DNA from: Erythrobacter sp.
GTDB taxonomy: Bacteria > Pseudomonadota > Alphaproteobacteria > Sphingomonadales > Sphingomonadaceae
Direction of reading: 5' to 3'
Length of the DNA stretch: 64,000 nucleotides
NCBI GenBank assembly: GCA_009993605.1
Contig: JAACTB010000008.1
Span: forward strand, 124,001 to 188,000
A model generated the notes under the pieces. It searched no databases. It saw nothing but the letters and a program-made list of their open reading frames with translations, and was not told where the DNA came from. Within the stretch, counting starts at the first letter, position 1. Every line of letters starts with the position of its first letter. Shown in pieces: positions 26,739-36,687 of this stretch. Both the position numbers and the translations under genes were made by a program.

Positions 26739-27512
26739 ATGACATTGCAGACTTTCAGCGGACGCTCCGCTCTCGTCACCGGCGCGGCTTCCGGGATCGG
26801 TGCGGCCTGTGCGCGCTGGCTAGCCGCCAACGGCTGTGCGCGCCTTGTGCTGGTCGATCGTGATGCGGAAGGCCTGGACAATCTCGGCCTCGATTGCCCG
26901 GTCGAAAACAGAGTCGGCGATATTTCGAACGAAGGGTTCTGGGACGATATCGCACCCGCTCTGGAGGGGCTCGACCACGCCGTGCTCAATGCCGGTATCG
27001 GCGTAGGCGGGCAGATCGCGGATCATTCCTTCGAAGAATGGCGGCGCGGCATGACGGTCAATCTCGACGGGGCGTTTCTCTCGCTGCGGGCGGTCCTTCG
27101 CGCGATGCGCGAGAACGAGGCGCGCGACGGGCGGCGCGGCAGCGTGGTGCTGACCGCATCGATCACCGGCGTGAAACCCGTACCGGGAATCGGGAGCTAC
27201 GGCGTCGCGAAAGCTGGCGTGGCCCATATGGCGCGCATTGCCGCCGCCGAACAGACCAGCCGAGGCATCCGCGTCAACGCGGTTGCACCCGGCGGCGTCG
27301 ATACCGCGATCTGGGACAGTTCGCAGGATTTTCGCGCCGGTGTCGCCGCGCATGGCCGCGATGCGACGCTGGCCGCAATGGCCGCGACCACGCCGCGCGG
27401 CCGCTTCGCCACGCCGGATGAGATCGCGGGCGAAATCGGCTTTTTGCTGAGCGATGCGGCCAGCAACATCACCGGCGCAGTCCTGGTCACCGATGGCGGA
27501 TATTCGCTGTAA
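26739..27512 (+). CDS. SDR family oxidoreductase
   Basis: A 257-residue classical short-chain dehydrogenase. The cofactor motif TGAASGIGAACA begins at residue 14, LNAGIG (NAG motif) follows near 87, and the catalytic Ser and Tyr-x3-Lys appear in TASITGV and YGVAKAGV. The C-terminus NITGAVLVTDGGYSL is typical. Acidic residues after the second strand (LVDRDAEGL) suggest NAD(H) rather than NADP(H). Substrate unknown. Convergent with the PhoD-like gene. Confidence 0.92.
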   Translation: MTLQTFSGRSALVTGAASGIGAACARWLAANGCARLVLVDRDAEGLDNLGLDCPVENRVGDISNEGFWDDIAPALEGLDHAVLNAGIGVGGQIADHSFEEWRRGMTVNLDGAFLSLRAVLRAMRENEARDGRRGSVVLTASITGVKPVPGIGSYGVAKAGVAHMARIAAAEQTSRGIRVNAVAPGGVDTAIWDSSQDFRAGVAAHGRDATLAAMAATTPRGRFATPDEIAGEIGFLLSDAASNITGAVLVTDGGYSL

Positions 27513-27521
27513 CGACCTCGC

Positions 27522-28685
27522 CTAGCGCGCGCTCCAGTTCACCGTCCGCTCTGCCCGCACCTCGCCCTTGTTGCCGAGCAGGCGCAGAGTCAGCGCCTTG
27601 GCGCCCCAATCGATATCGACCGTGCCGAAATTCTCTTCCGAGATGAAATCGGTGACGCGCTTGGGATCGGGTTCGCGCGCGGTGTTGCTCGCCGTGTCGT
27701 TGAAGGCGAGATTGAGCGAGGAGCTGGTCAGCTCCCACATCGTCTCACCGCCGACCTGTTCGCGATAGATGCCGCCCGCATGGCGATCGCCCGACAGGAG
27801 CAGCACCCCGCCCCCGGCCCTTTGGCCGAGCATTTCATAGAGCCGCGCGCGTTCCTGCGGCATGGTCTCCCACGCCTCGTAATCATGCGCGTCGGTCAGG
27901 ACCTGAATCGAGGAAACGACGAGGCGCAGATCGGCGGGCTTTGCCAGTTCCTGCCGCAGCCACGCCCATTGCTCTGTGCCGAGCATCGTCACATCCGGCC
28001 CGGTATTGGCCCGCGAATACGGCCCCAGAGGCGGACGATCCTCGCTATACGGGCCGCGATCGAGATCGGAGCGGAAGAAGCGCGTGTCGAGCAGGATTAC
28101 CTGCACGCGCTTGCCCGCTTCGGTTCCGATCGTGCGGCTTTCATAGACGCCGGGGCGCGAACGGACCTGCGCGCTCGAATCCCAGAACGTTTCGTAGATC
28201 TTTTCCGAAAGGAGCTTGAACGCGAAGCTCGCTCCGCCATCGTTGAAGCCGTAATCGTGATCGTCCCAGGTCGTCAGCATCGGAATGGCCGCACGAAAGC
28301 GCGCGAATTCGGGATGGCTTGCTTGTTCGGCATAGCTGCTGCGCAGATCCGTCAGCCCCGATCCGCCGTTCCAGCGCTGATCGCCATAGACATTGTCCCC
28401 GATCAGCATGAACATCTGGGGGTTCTTCGCCGCGATCTGCGCCCACATATGCTGGCTGCGCGACTGGTGATTGCAACTGCCGAAGGCGAAACGCGTGAGC
28501 GTTGTCGTCTCATCCAAGGGCTTGCCCTGCGGGGCGCGCGGCAGCGCCGTCTCGCCTGCCATCGCGGCGTTATAGGCGGCGAAGGGGGCGCTGGTCGGCG
28601 CCGTGTCGAGGGTATCAGCGGAAGCGGTCGTGCAGGCGGCGGCGCTCAGCGCGAGGAGGCTGGCGGAAAGCAGGCGGCGGATCAT
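27522..28685 (-). CDS. PhoD-like alkaline phosphatase family lipoprotein
   Basis: A 387-residue exported metallophosphatase/phosphodiesterase. The signal MIRRLLSASLLALSAAAC has a lipobox at Cys18. Metal-binding segments of the PhoD-like group are present: GSCNHQ, LIGDNVYGDQ, TWDDHDYGFND and SGDRHAGG. The ATG at 28685 has AGGAG seven bases upstream; an in-frame ATG at 28715 is less well placed. It probably acts in the periplasm or at the outer membrane on phosphomonoesters or diesters. folP ends 13 bp upstream of the alternative start, on the same strand. Confidence 0.92.
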   Translation of the reverse strand: MIRRLLSASLLALSAAACTTASADTLDTAPTSAPFAAYNAAMAGETALPRAPQGKPLDETTTLTRFAFGSCNHQSRSQHMWAQIAAKNPQMFMLIGDNVYGDQRWNGGSGLTDLRSSYAEQASHPEFARFRAAIPMLTTWDDHDYGFNDGGASFAFKLLSEKIYETFWDSSAQVRSRPGVYESRTIGTEAGKRVQVILLDTRFFRSDLDRGPYSEDRPPLGPYSRANTGPDVTMLGTEQWAWLRQELAKPADLRLVVSSIQVLTDAHDYEAWETMPQERARLYEMLGQRAGGGVLLLSGDRHAGGIYREQVGGETMWELTSSSLNLAFNDTASNTAREPDPKRVTDFISEENFGTVDIDWGAKALTLRLLGNKGEVRAERTVNWSAR

Positions 28686-28727
28686 CGAGTCACTCCTGAT
28701 AGTCGTCCCAATCATGCGGCGGGGATA

Positions 28728-29843
28728 TTACGCGGGCAAGTCGCTGAAATCGGTGAGGGCCGCATCGCGCAGCCCCCGCCAGACGTTGCGGGCCTGCACG
28801 GTTTCGAACACGTCGTGGACGCGCAGCAACTGGACGCCCGCGCGCATCCCTTCCAGCGCCAGCGCCACACTCCCGCCGAGCCTCTGTTCGACCGGCGCCT
28901 CGTTCGACAGGGCGCCGATCGTGCGCTTGCGGCTGGCCCCCAGCAGCAGCGGCTGTCCCAGCGCGTGAAACAGCGGCAGCGCGTTGATGAGCGCGAGATT
29001 GTCGGACAGCGACTTGCCGAAGCCGATGCCGGGATCGAGGACGATCCTTTCGCGCGCGATCCCCGCCGCAAGCGCGGCGTTGCGCCGTTCGCGCAGCGCA
29101 TCGAACACGTCGAAGACTACGTTTTGGTAACCCGAAGCCCCATGCAGATCGTCGCTCCCCGCACCAGGCGCGTGCATCAGCACGACCGGGCAGGCCGCAC
29201 GGGCGACGACCTCGGGGCTGCGCCGGTCATAGGCGAGGCCCGACACGTCGTTGACCATACCCGCCCCTGCCTCGATCGCGGCTTCCATGACCGCGGCCTT
29301 GCGCGTGTCGATGCTGACCGCAGCGCCCATCGCGGCACAGGCGCGGACGGCGGGCAGGACCCGCTCGATCTCGTCTCCTTCCCACAGCGTGCTCGCCCCG
29401 GGACGCGTGCTTTCTCCGCCGATATCGATGATGGCGGCCCCCGCCTCGAGCATGGCGGCGGCGTGGTCGCGGCCGGCCTCGGCATCGGTCAGAAAGCGGC
29501 CACCGTCCGAAAAACTGTCGGGCGTGACGTTCAGAATGCCCATGATCTGCGGTTGATCGAGCCGGACGGTGCGCGTTCCCATGGTGAGCGGGGCATGGGC
29601 GAGGGTCAGGTCGGACCATTGCGACTGGGCATCGGCCCCGACAGTAGCGGGCAGCTGCCCAAGCGTTTCAGCCATCGTGTCGGGCGAGGCGAGCCAGCGT
29701 TCGACGATCCTCCCATCGCGCCGCAGGATCACGGCGAAGCGGCTGGCATAGACCATTCCACCCGCCAGCCGGATCGCATTGCCATGTTCGGCCTGAGGAC
29801 CGGAGACGAGCCCGACGGGGCGGATACAGACCTGATCGGTCAT
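28728..29843 (-). CDS. folP: Dihydropteroate synthase
   Basis: Condenses p-aminobenzoate with dihydropterin pyrophosphate in folate synthesis, and is the sulfonamide target. The 371-residue protein carries the signatures IMGILNVTPDSFSDGGRF and GESTRPGA, the DIGG segment, NDVSGLAYD and the C-terminal IRV-like LLRVHD. It is about 90 residues longer than the E. coli enzyme; the extra N-terminal part (MTDQVCIRPVGLVSGP onward) is of unknown role, although long forms occur in alphaproteobacteria. ATG at 29843. Confidence 0.95.
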   Translation of the reverse strand: MTDQVCIRPVGLVSGPQAEHGNAIRLAGGMVYASRFAVILRRDGRIVERWLASPDTMAETLGQLPATVGADAQSQWSDLTLAHAPLTMGTRTVRLDQPQIMGILNVTPDSFSDGGRFLTDAEAGRDHAAAMLEAGAAIIDIGGESTRPGASTLWEGDEIERVLPAVRACAAMGAAVSIDTRKAAVMEAAIEAGAGMVNDVSGLAYDRRSPEVVARAACPVVLMHAPGAGSDDLHGASGYQNVVFDVFDALRERRNAALAAGIARERIVLDPGIGFGKSLSDNLALINALPLFHALGQPLLLGASRKRTIGALSNEAPVEQRLGGSVALALEGMRAGVQLLRVHDVFETVQARNVWRGLRDAALTDFSDLPA

Positions 29844-30043
29844 TTGGGCACCCTAAGGAGTTCGATAGGAGCGGATCGGCAACGCTGCGTGTGCGGTGGG
29901 GCTGACATGCCCGATCGCTAGCGAAAACCGGGCGTGTAGGACAGCGCCAAACGGCCCGCCTTACCGGACCACGCGGGAACCCCCAATGCGCGCCGACCAT
30001 TCCCCGAATGACGCGCATAATCCGCTCCGGTACGAGGAATCCA

Positions 30044-30715
30044 ATGCCCCATACTCTCATGCTTCAATCCATCCGACCGATCACGGATGATGTCCACGAG
30101 CTCACCTTCGAACGGCCCGAAGGCTATGCGTTCGATCCTGGCCAGGCGACGGATTTCGCACTCGATCGCGATGGGTGGCGGGACGAGAAACGGCCTTTCA
30201 CCTTCACCTCGCTGCCAGATGCCGAGCATCTCCAGTTCACGATCAAATCCTACCCCTCGCATGACGGCGTCACCGAACAGATCGGACAGATGACGGGCGG
30301 CGAGACAGTCCTGATCGAGGATGCCTGGGGCGCGATTTCGGATCATGGCCCGGGCACGTTCATCGCGGGCGGTGCGGGGCTCACGCCCTTCCTGTCGATC
30401 CTGCGCGCGCGGCAGGCCGAGCACGGCGATCTCGACGGCTATCGCCTGATCTTCGCCAATTCCTGCGAGAAGGACATCATCCTGCGCGAAGAGCTGGAGC
30501 GGATGCCCGGCCTCAAGCTCGACCTCGTGCTCAGCGACGAAAATGTCGACGGAATATATCACGGCCAGGTCGACAGCGACTATCTCGACCAGGCCGATCT
30601 CGATTTCGGCGGCACCTTCTACCTGTGCGGCCCGCCGCCGATGCAGGAGGATGTCAGCACGCTGTTGAAAGCGCGCGGCGTTGCCGACGAGCGGCTGGTG
30701 CATGAGGACTGGTGA
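30044..30715 (+). CDS. FAD-binding ferredoxin reductase-type oxidoreductase
   Basis: A 223-residue flavoprotein with an FR-type FAD domain and a NAD(P)-binding domain but no 2Fe-2S domain. FAD binding is indicated by RPFTFTSLP, the nucleotide site by GGAGLTPFLSILR, and the C-terminal LCGPPPMQEDV is the CGPP motif of this superfamily. ATG 30044 follows GAGGAA at a good distance; the upstream 30008 start is less likely. It probably passes electrons between NAD(P)H and an unidentified acceptor. Confidence 0.9.
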   Translation: MPHTLMLQSIRPITDDVHELTFERPEGYAFDPGQATDFALDRDGWRDEKRPFTFTSLPDAEHLQFTIKSYPSHDGVTEQIGQMTGGETVLIEDAWGAISDHGPGTFIAGGAGLTPFLSILRARQAEHGDLDGYRLIFANSCEKDIILREELERMPGLKLDLVLSDENVDGIYHGQVDSDYLDQADLDFGGTFYLCGPPPMQEDVSTLLKARGVADERLVHEDW

Positions 30716-30742
30716 CAAGGCACCCGGGACGGGATCGGGCTT

Positions 30743-31303
30743 CTATCCCGGCTCGTCGGCGAAGGCGCTGCGATCGAGACCATAGATAGCGACGTCGCAC
30801 ACGCCCTTGTGCGTTTCTTCGTAGGCGGGATGGAACGCCTCGCGCGTGAAGCCCAGCCTTTCGAGCGTCCGGATCGAGGCCACGTTCTCGATATCCACTT
30901 CGGCCATCGCCTTGCGGGCTTTGCTATCGACAAACAGGTGCCGAAGCAGCGCCTCGCTACACTCCACCGCGATGCCTTCACCCCGCCGATCCGCGCAGAC
31001 AATATAGCCGAGGTCGAAAACGCCCGCCTCCTCGACGGGTACCGCGACGAAGCGGCCGACGACCTCCTCGTCCGCATCCACGGCGATCCAGGTCAAGCCG
31101 GGCCATGAGGGATCGGCCAGCCAGCCCCACAATTCCTCCTCCGATCCGAAGGCTGCGCGCGTGAGATAGCGGCATTGCGCCTCGTCCCCCAAAGTCGGCA
31201 ACAACGCAGCCGCATCGCCGCGCCCGAGCGGTCGCATCGTGAAGCGCGCTGTTTCGAGTACGGGCACGGCAAGTTTGGCGGGAAGGCGCGACCGGTCCGC
31301 CAT
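30743..31303 (-). CDS. GNAT family N-acetyltransferase (RimJ/RimL-like)
   Basis: A 186-residue acetyltransferase of the RimJ/RimL-like branch. It opens with LETARFTMRPLGRGDAAAL and has the GYIVCADRRGEGIAVECSEALL acetyl-CoA region and NVASIRTLERLGFTRE, the usual C-terminal motif. The substrate is unknown; relatives acetylate ribosomal protein N-termini or small molecules. It lies between the convergent reductase and ccrM, and may be co-transcribed with ccrM, whose stop is 20 bp upstream of its start. Confidence 0.88.
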   Translation of the reverse strand: MADRSRLPAKLAVPVLETARFTMRPLGRGDAAALLPTLGDEAQCRYLTRAAFGSEEELWGWLADPSWPGLTWIAVDADEEVVGRFVAVPVEEAGVFDLGYIVCADRRGEGIAVECSEALLRHLFVDSKARKAMAEVDIENVASIRTLERLGFTREAFHPAYEETHKGVCDVAIYGLDRSAFADEPG

Positions 31304-31323
31304 TGTTCCGCCGCGTCCGGTTC

Positions 31324-32493
<1,170 letters not shown>

Positions 32494-32502
32494 TTATCCA
32501 CA
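32494..32502 (+). promoter_or_regulatory. Perfect DnaA box in the ccrM leader
   Basis: TTATCCACA, the exact high-affinity DnaA box consensus, lies 25 bp upstream of the ccrM ATG (reading TGTGGATAA on the coding strand). No cluster of boxes or AT-rich unwinding region is near, so this looks like a regulatory site and not an origin. Confidence 0.6.
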
Positions 32503-32506
32503 GGGT

Positions 32507-32610
32507 GAGTCCAATCGCCCAAGAGGTCAAGCGCCAAGCGACGACCGGATGGCGAGGCGCCGAGACCGGTTCGCGCGGAACGAAAGGAGTCTGCGACTAG
32601 ATGTTGAGTC
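32507..32610. promoter_or_regulatory. Three GANTC sites upstream of ccrM
   Basis: GAGTC occurs at 32507-32511, 32587-32591 and 32606-32610 in the non-coding gap before ccrM. GANTC is the target of CcrM itself, so methylation of its own leader could tune expression, as reported for Caulobacter ccrM. The clustering is only modestly above what base composition would give. Confidence 0.45.
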
Positions 32611-32687
32611 TCCACGTCTTTTCGCACCACACCATCATGCGGGTGTGGCGCGAAGGACTCGGTCTTGGGCCGATCGAGATCGGAAAT

Positions 32688-33602
32688 TCAGGCGGGCGCG
32701 AGGTCCGGATTGACGCCGGTCAGTTCGACCGAGCGGTCCCACAACCGCTTCGCCAGCGCTTCGTTTCTGGCCTTGGTGCTGGCGATTGCCCGGCCCGAAC
32801 GCTTGCCGCTCATTTCGCGGAACCCGTAAGGACCGTAATACTCGCCGCCTTCGGCAGCAGGGTCGGTCGCGGCCTGAAGGGCGGGCAGCGCGCCATCGGC
32901 GGCCGAATTCAGCGCCAGCCCGACGAGCGATCCGAAAACGCCGCCGAACATGCCGAGGTGACGGGTCAGATCGGTCTGCGCGATGCCGGGATGGCAGGCG
33001 ATCGCGCTGACCGAAGAGCCGGATGCGCGCAGGCGCCGGTCGAGTTCCTTCGCAAAAAGCAGGTTCGCGAGCTTGCTCTGCCCGTAGAACTGCGTCTTCG
33101 AATACCCCTTCGCCGCATCGAGATTGTCGAAATCGATCCCCGCGCCGCGATGCGCCAGGCTCGACTGGACGACCACCCGCCCGCCACCATCCTGCGCCAG
33201 CTTGTGCAGCAGCAGGCTGGTAAAGGCGAAATGGCCGAGGTGATTGACCGCAAACTGCAATTCGCACCCGGCGGTGGCGGTGGACAGCGGCGGCATCATG
33301 ACGCCCGCATTGTCGATCAGAAGATCGATCCGTTCCTCATGTGATGCTTCTTCCGCCGCCTGACGCACGGACGCGATATTGGCGAGGTCGAGATGGAGGA
33401 AAGCTAGATCGGCGCGTTCGGGGCCGCTGCTGATATCCTCGATGGCTGCGTTGGCCTTGTCGGCATCGCGGCAGGCGAGAAGCACGCGCGCCCCCTTGCG
33501 CGCCAGGGCCCGCGCGATCTCGAGGCCGATCCCCGTGTTCGCTCCGGTGACGATGGCCGTCCTGCCGGTCTGTTCGGGGATATCGGAATAGGCGAAACTC
33601 AT
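32688..33602 (-). CDS. SDR family oxidoreductase (retinol dehydrogenase/WWOX-like)
   Basis: A 304-residue short-chain dehydrogenase. The cofactor motif TGANTGIGLEIARAL, the following basic residue in ACRDADKAN (suggesting NADP), the NNAG-like DNAGVMMPP and the catalytic YGQSKLANLLF are all visible. The sequence resembles the retinol dehydrogenase/WW-domain oxidoreductase-like group; substrate unknown. The ATG at 33602 overlaps the rnhB stop (ATGA), so the longer frame to 33851 is rejected. Confidence 0.92.
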   Translation of the reverse strand: MSFAYSDIPEQTGRTAIVTGANTGIGLEIARALARKGARVLLACRDADKANAAIEDISSGPERADLAFLHLDLANIASVRQAAEEASHEERIDLLIDNAGVMMPPLSTATAGCELQFAVNHLGHFAFTSLLLHKLAQDGGGRVVVQSSLAHRGAGIDFDNLDAAKGYSKTQFYGQSKLANLLFAKELDRRLRASGSSVSAIACHPGIAQTDLTRHLGMFGGVFGSLVGLALNSAADGALPALQAATDPAAEGGEYYGPYGFREMSGKRSGRAIASTKARNEALAKRLWDRSVELTGVNPDLAPA

Positions 33603-34225
33603 GCGAACATCTCCAATTGCGCAACCGGGGCAAAGCTTCGCCGATGATGCGGCGTGGCCCCGTATGTTCGCAATGCCTCGACATGCTCGCGCGTTCCGTA
33701 ACCCATATTGCGGTCCCACCCGTAATGGGGGTGAGCGAGTGCGGCCTCGCGCATGATCCGATCGCGATATTCCTTGGCGAGGATCGAGGCGGCGGAGATG
33801 CAGCGCTCCTTCGCATCGCCTTTGACGATGGCGCGCGCGGGCCATCGCCAACCCGTTGCACGCCCATGAGGCGTCAGATTGCCATCGATCAGAGCCTCTT
33901 CGATTGACTGCCCGAGCACGGCTTCCGCTCGCGCCACGGCCTGCGTCATCGCCAGCATGGTCGCGCCGAAGATATTAAGACGATCGATCGTCTCGACATC
34001 GACCACCGCGATTCCATAGACGCAGCGCGCCCGGATGCTCGCTTCCAGTTTGGCGCGGGCCGCGGCGCTGAGCACCTTGCTGTCGGCAAGACCCGCCGGA
34101 CAGGGCTTGCACAGGATGACGGCGGCGGCCACCACCGGTCCCGCGAGGGGGCCACGCCCCGCCTCGTCCACACCAGCGATCAAAGGCCGGGAGCCAATTC
34201 CGCCTTGCGGCGTTCCCGATAACAT
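33599..34225 (-). CDS. rnhB: Ribonuclease HII
   Basis: Removes ribonucleotides from DNA and degrades RNA-DNA hybrids. The 208-residue protein has the DEAGRG motif at 20-25, LADSK, the ALIDGN aspartate and the SAASILAKEYRD segment, which together supply the metal-binding acids. The ATG at 34225 follows an AAGGAAGGG-type ribosome site. Its start codon overlaps, on the opposite strand, that of the sugar dehydrogenase gene; its stop overlaps the SDR start. Confidence 0.95.
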   Translation of the reverse strand: MLSGTPQGGIGSRPLIAGVDEAGRGPLAGPVVAAAVILCKPCPAGLADSKVLSAAARAKLEASIRARCVYGIAVVDVETIDRLNIFGATMLAMTQAVARAEAVLGQSIEEALIDGNLTPHGRATGWRWPARAIVKGDAKERCISAASILAKEYRDRIMREAALAHPHYGWDRNMGYGTREHVEALRTYGATPHHRRSFAPVAQLEMFA

Positions 34226-34226
34226 G
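34223..34226. promoter_or_regulatory. Shared CATG: overlapping divergent start codons
   Basis: The four bases CATG hold the ATG of rnhB on the minus strand and the ATG of the PQQ sugar dehydrogenase on the plus strand. Each gene's ribosome site and promoter must therefore lie inside the other coding region. Both starts are supported by protein features: the lipoprotein signal on one side and the short pre-GVDEAGRG leader on the other. Confidence 0.6.
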
Positions 34227-35417
34227 ACGACAAAACCCTTCCTTGCCGCCATTCTATCCTCAACCGCCCTGCTCGCAAGCTGCGGGAGCCCCATAGGCGG
34301 GGAAACCTCCGCCCAATCGACGCCCGCACCGACGACGGGCAGCGCCTCCGCGACCGCGATGGGCGAGCCGCAGGTAACGGCCTTCGGCACGTATGACGAG
34401 CCCTGGGCCGCCGCGTTCGCGCCCGGCACATCGATGCTGTTCATCACCGAAAAGCCGGGCACGATGAAATTCATCGACACCGAAACCCGGCGCACCGGCA
34501 CGGTAACGGGCCTTCCGCGCGTCGATTACGGTGGCCAGGGTGGCCTGGGGGAAATCGCCTTTCTCGACAGCCAGCGCGCCGCCACGGTCGGCAGCCGCAC
34601 CATCTATCTGAGCTGGGTCGAAGCGGGCCAAGGCGATACGCGCGGCGCGGTGGTCGGACGCGGAACGCTCAATTGCGGGACCGAGGACGCAAACTGCAAG
34701 ATCGAAGGTCTCGAGACGATCTGGCGCCAGTCCCCCAAGGTGACCCGGCGCGGCCATTATTCGCACCGCATCGTGTTCAGCCCGGACGAACGCTATATGT
34801 TCGTTTCCAGCGGCGAGCGGCAGAAGGGCACGCCTGCGCAGGACACTTCGAACACGCTCGGCACGATCGTCCGCCTCAATCTCGACGGCACGCCGGCGGC
34901 AGGCAACCCTCTCGCCGCGCAGGGCTCGCCCAGCGACCAGATCTGGAGCTGGGGTCACCGCAACATTCTCGCGATGGATTTTGACGCCGAAGGCCGCTTG
35001 TGGGAAATCGAGCATGGGCCTGCGGGCGGTGACGAACTGAATCTCGTTCAGAAGGGCGGCAATTATGGCTGGCCCAACCGCTCCTTCGGGGACGAATATA
35101 ATGGCACGCCCATTCCCGATCACACCGCCGATGACGGCTTCATCAAGCCGGTCATCGATTGGACCCCGGTGATCGCTTCGGGCAATTTCTTCATCTACGA
35201 TGGCGACCTGTTCGCTCCGTGGCGTGGCCAGGGCATCATCGCGGGGCTGAAAACGCAGGCGCTTATCCGCATCGCCTTCGACGGCGACACCGCGCGCGAA
35301 GTCGACCGAATCCCGATGGGCGAGCGCATCAGACAGGTGGTTCAGGGCCCCGATGGCGCAATATGGGCTTTGGAAGATGGCGAGGGCGGGCGCCTGCTCA
35401 GGCTGACGCCGGGCTGA
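34224..35417 (+). CDS. PQQ-dependent sugar dehydrogenase lipoprotein
   Basis: A 397-residue soluble aldose/sorbosone-type dehydrogenase with a beta-propeller fold. The signal MTTKPFLAAILSSTALLASC gives a lipobox at Cys20. Family markers are GGLGEIAF, the catalytic-type GHYSHRIVFSPD, EHGPAGGDELNLVQKGGNYGWP and the closing GAIWALEDGEGGRLLRLTP. It probably oxidises sugars in the periplasm using PQQ, but no pqq biosynthesis genes are in the window, so cofactor supply is unknown. Its start codon overlaps that of rnhB. Confidence 0.92.
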   Translation: MTTKPFLAAILSSTALLASCGSPIGGETSAQSTPAPTTGSASATAMGEPQVTAFGTYDEPWAAAFAPGTSMLFITEKPGTMKFIDTETRRTGTVTGLPRVDYGGQGGLGEIAFLDSQRAATVGSRTIYLSWVEAGQGDTRGAVVGRGTLNCGTEDANCKIEGLETIWRQSPKVTRRGHYSHRIVFSPDERYMFVSSGERQKGTPAQDTSNTLGTIVRLNLDGTPAAGNPLAAQGSPSDQIWSWGHRNILAMDFDAEGRLWEIEHGPAGGDELNLVQKGGNYGWPNRSFGDEYNGTPIPDHTADDGFIKPVIDWTPVIASGNFFIYDGDLFAPWRGQGIIAGLKTQALIRIAFDGDTAREVDRIPMGERIRQVVQGPDGAIWALEDGEGGRLLRLTPG

Positions 35418-35506
35418 TCGCGATTTCACCAGCGGAGCCTGGCTTGACACAGCAATAGCCGCTTTTGATCGACAGGCTCGCCCCGCCCGATTAAGCGGCG
35501 CGGCCC

Positions 35507-36046
35507 ATGGCCAGCCAAAGCCCCTCCCCTATGCCTACGATCGCGCCGCTCCATACCGTCGACCCGCAACTGGTCGAGGATCTGCTCGATGCGGCGTTTG
35601 GTGAGGGGCGCCAGGCGCGCACCGCCTATCGGATTCGCGAAGGGATGGACTGGCTACCAGGTCTGAGTTTCGCCGCGCTCGACGACGAAGACTATCTCGT
35701 CGCCACGATCCAGCTCTGGCCCGTCGCGCTCACCGATCCCGACGGGCGCGCCCATCCGCTGCTGATGGTCGGCCCGGTGGCGGTGATGCCGGGGCGTCAG
35801 GGCGAAGGGTTCGGCAAGGCGCTGATGGCGACCAGCCTCGCCGCGGCGGACCAGCTTGGGGGCGCATCCGCCCTGCCCCAGATGCTGATCGGCGATTTCG
35901 ACTATTACCGGCAGTGGGATTTTTCCGCCGCGCATACCGGCGGGTGGCTTTGCCCCGGGCCGTGGGAGCGCGAGCGCCTGCTCGCCCGCAGCGTCAATGC
36001 GGCCGTCCTCCCGCGCGAGGGAATGCTGGGGCCTTGGATCGGCTGA
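35507..36046 (+). CDS. GNAT family N-acetyltransferase (YhbS-like)
   Basis: A 179-residue putative acetyltransferase. The core LLMVGPVAVMPGRQGEGFGKALM contains the acetyl-CoA pyrophosphate loop (Q/RxGxG/A). It ends with LCPGPWERERLLARSVN, as in the YhbS-like branch. Substrate unknown. ATG at 35507; an internal ATG at 35531 is an alternative. DUF1285-NUDIX-cca follow on the same strand after 84 bp. Confidence 0.85.
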   Translation: MASQSPSPMPTIAPLHTVDPQLVEDLLDAAFGEGRQARTAYRIREGMDWLPGLSFAALDDEDYLVATIQLWPVALTDPDGRAHPLLMVGPVAVMPGRQGEGFGKALMATSLAAADQLGGASALPQMLIGDFDYYRQWDFSAAHTGGWLCPGPWERERLLARSVNAAVLPREGMLGPWIG

Positions 36047-36129
36047 TTTGAGCGGTTCATCCGGTCTGGTTGTTCCGGTTCGTCCGTGCAGGATTGTCTC
36101 GCCCGCCCGCATCTGCCAACGCCGCGTCC

Positions 36130-36687
36130 ATGGTCTACACTCCGCCCCCCGAACTCGCCGGTCTCAGCCTCGCGCAGATCGCCGAACAGGTCGAAGCCCG
36201 CAAGCTGCCACCGGTTGAACGCTGGACGCCGCAGGAAGAAGGCGACAGCGGAATGCGCATCGCTGCCGACGGAGTCTGGTATCACGATGGTAGCCCGATC
36301 ACGCGCGGCGCGATGGTGCGCGCCTTTTCAGGGCTGCTGACACGGGACGAGGACGGCGCATACTGGCTGGTCACGCCGTTCCAGAAACTGCGTATCGAAG
36401 TCGAGGATGCCTGCTTCATCGCCACCGATTGCCGCATGGTCGAAGACGGCATCGCCTTCCGCCTCAACACCGACGATCTGGTCGTTGCCGGACCGGATCA
36501 TCCCCTGCGCGCGGCAGGCGATCCCGAGGCGCCCGCGCTCTATGTTCATGTCCGGCGCGGTTGCGAGGCGCGGCTGAACCGTTCGACCTACGAACAGCTT
36601 GCCGAGATCGCGTTGGCGCGGGGGGACGACTGGACTGTCGCGAGCGGCGGCGAAACCTATTCGCTGCTTCCCGCCACGCAGGGATGA
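36130..36687 (+). CDS. DUF1285 family protein
   Basis: A 185-residue soluble protein matching DUF1285: LPPVERWTPQEEGDSGMRIAADGVWYHDGSPITR is its usual N-terminal signature, followed by FSGLLTRDEDGAYWLVTP. No catalytic motif is evident. Its stop overlaps the NUDIX gene start by 4 bp (ATGA), and the NUDIX stop likewise overlaps cca, so the three genes form a translationally coupled operon. Conserved linkage to tRNA maturation does not define its role. Confidence 0.88.
   Translation: MVYTPPPELAGLSLAQIAEQVEARKLPPVERWTPQEEGDSGMRIAADGVWYHDGSPITRGAMVRAFSGLLTRDEDGAYWLVTPFQKLRIEVEDACFIATDCRMVEDGIAFRLNTDDLVVAGPDHPLRAAGDPEAPALYVHVRRGCEARLNRSTYEQLAEIALARGDDWTVASGGETYSLLPATQG

Noticed and set aside
27780-29921. 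A 713-codon plus-strand frame across the PhoD-like and folP genes
   Set aside because: Antisense shadow of two well-supported minus-strand genes; the composition (many Arg, Ala, Gly) is typical of antisense GC-rich frames.
32494-32502. The DnaA box as a replication origin
   Set aside because: A single box with no cluster, no AT-rich unwinding element and no origin-linked genes; regulatory use is likelier.
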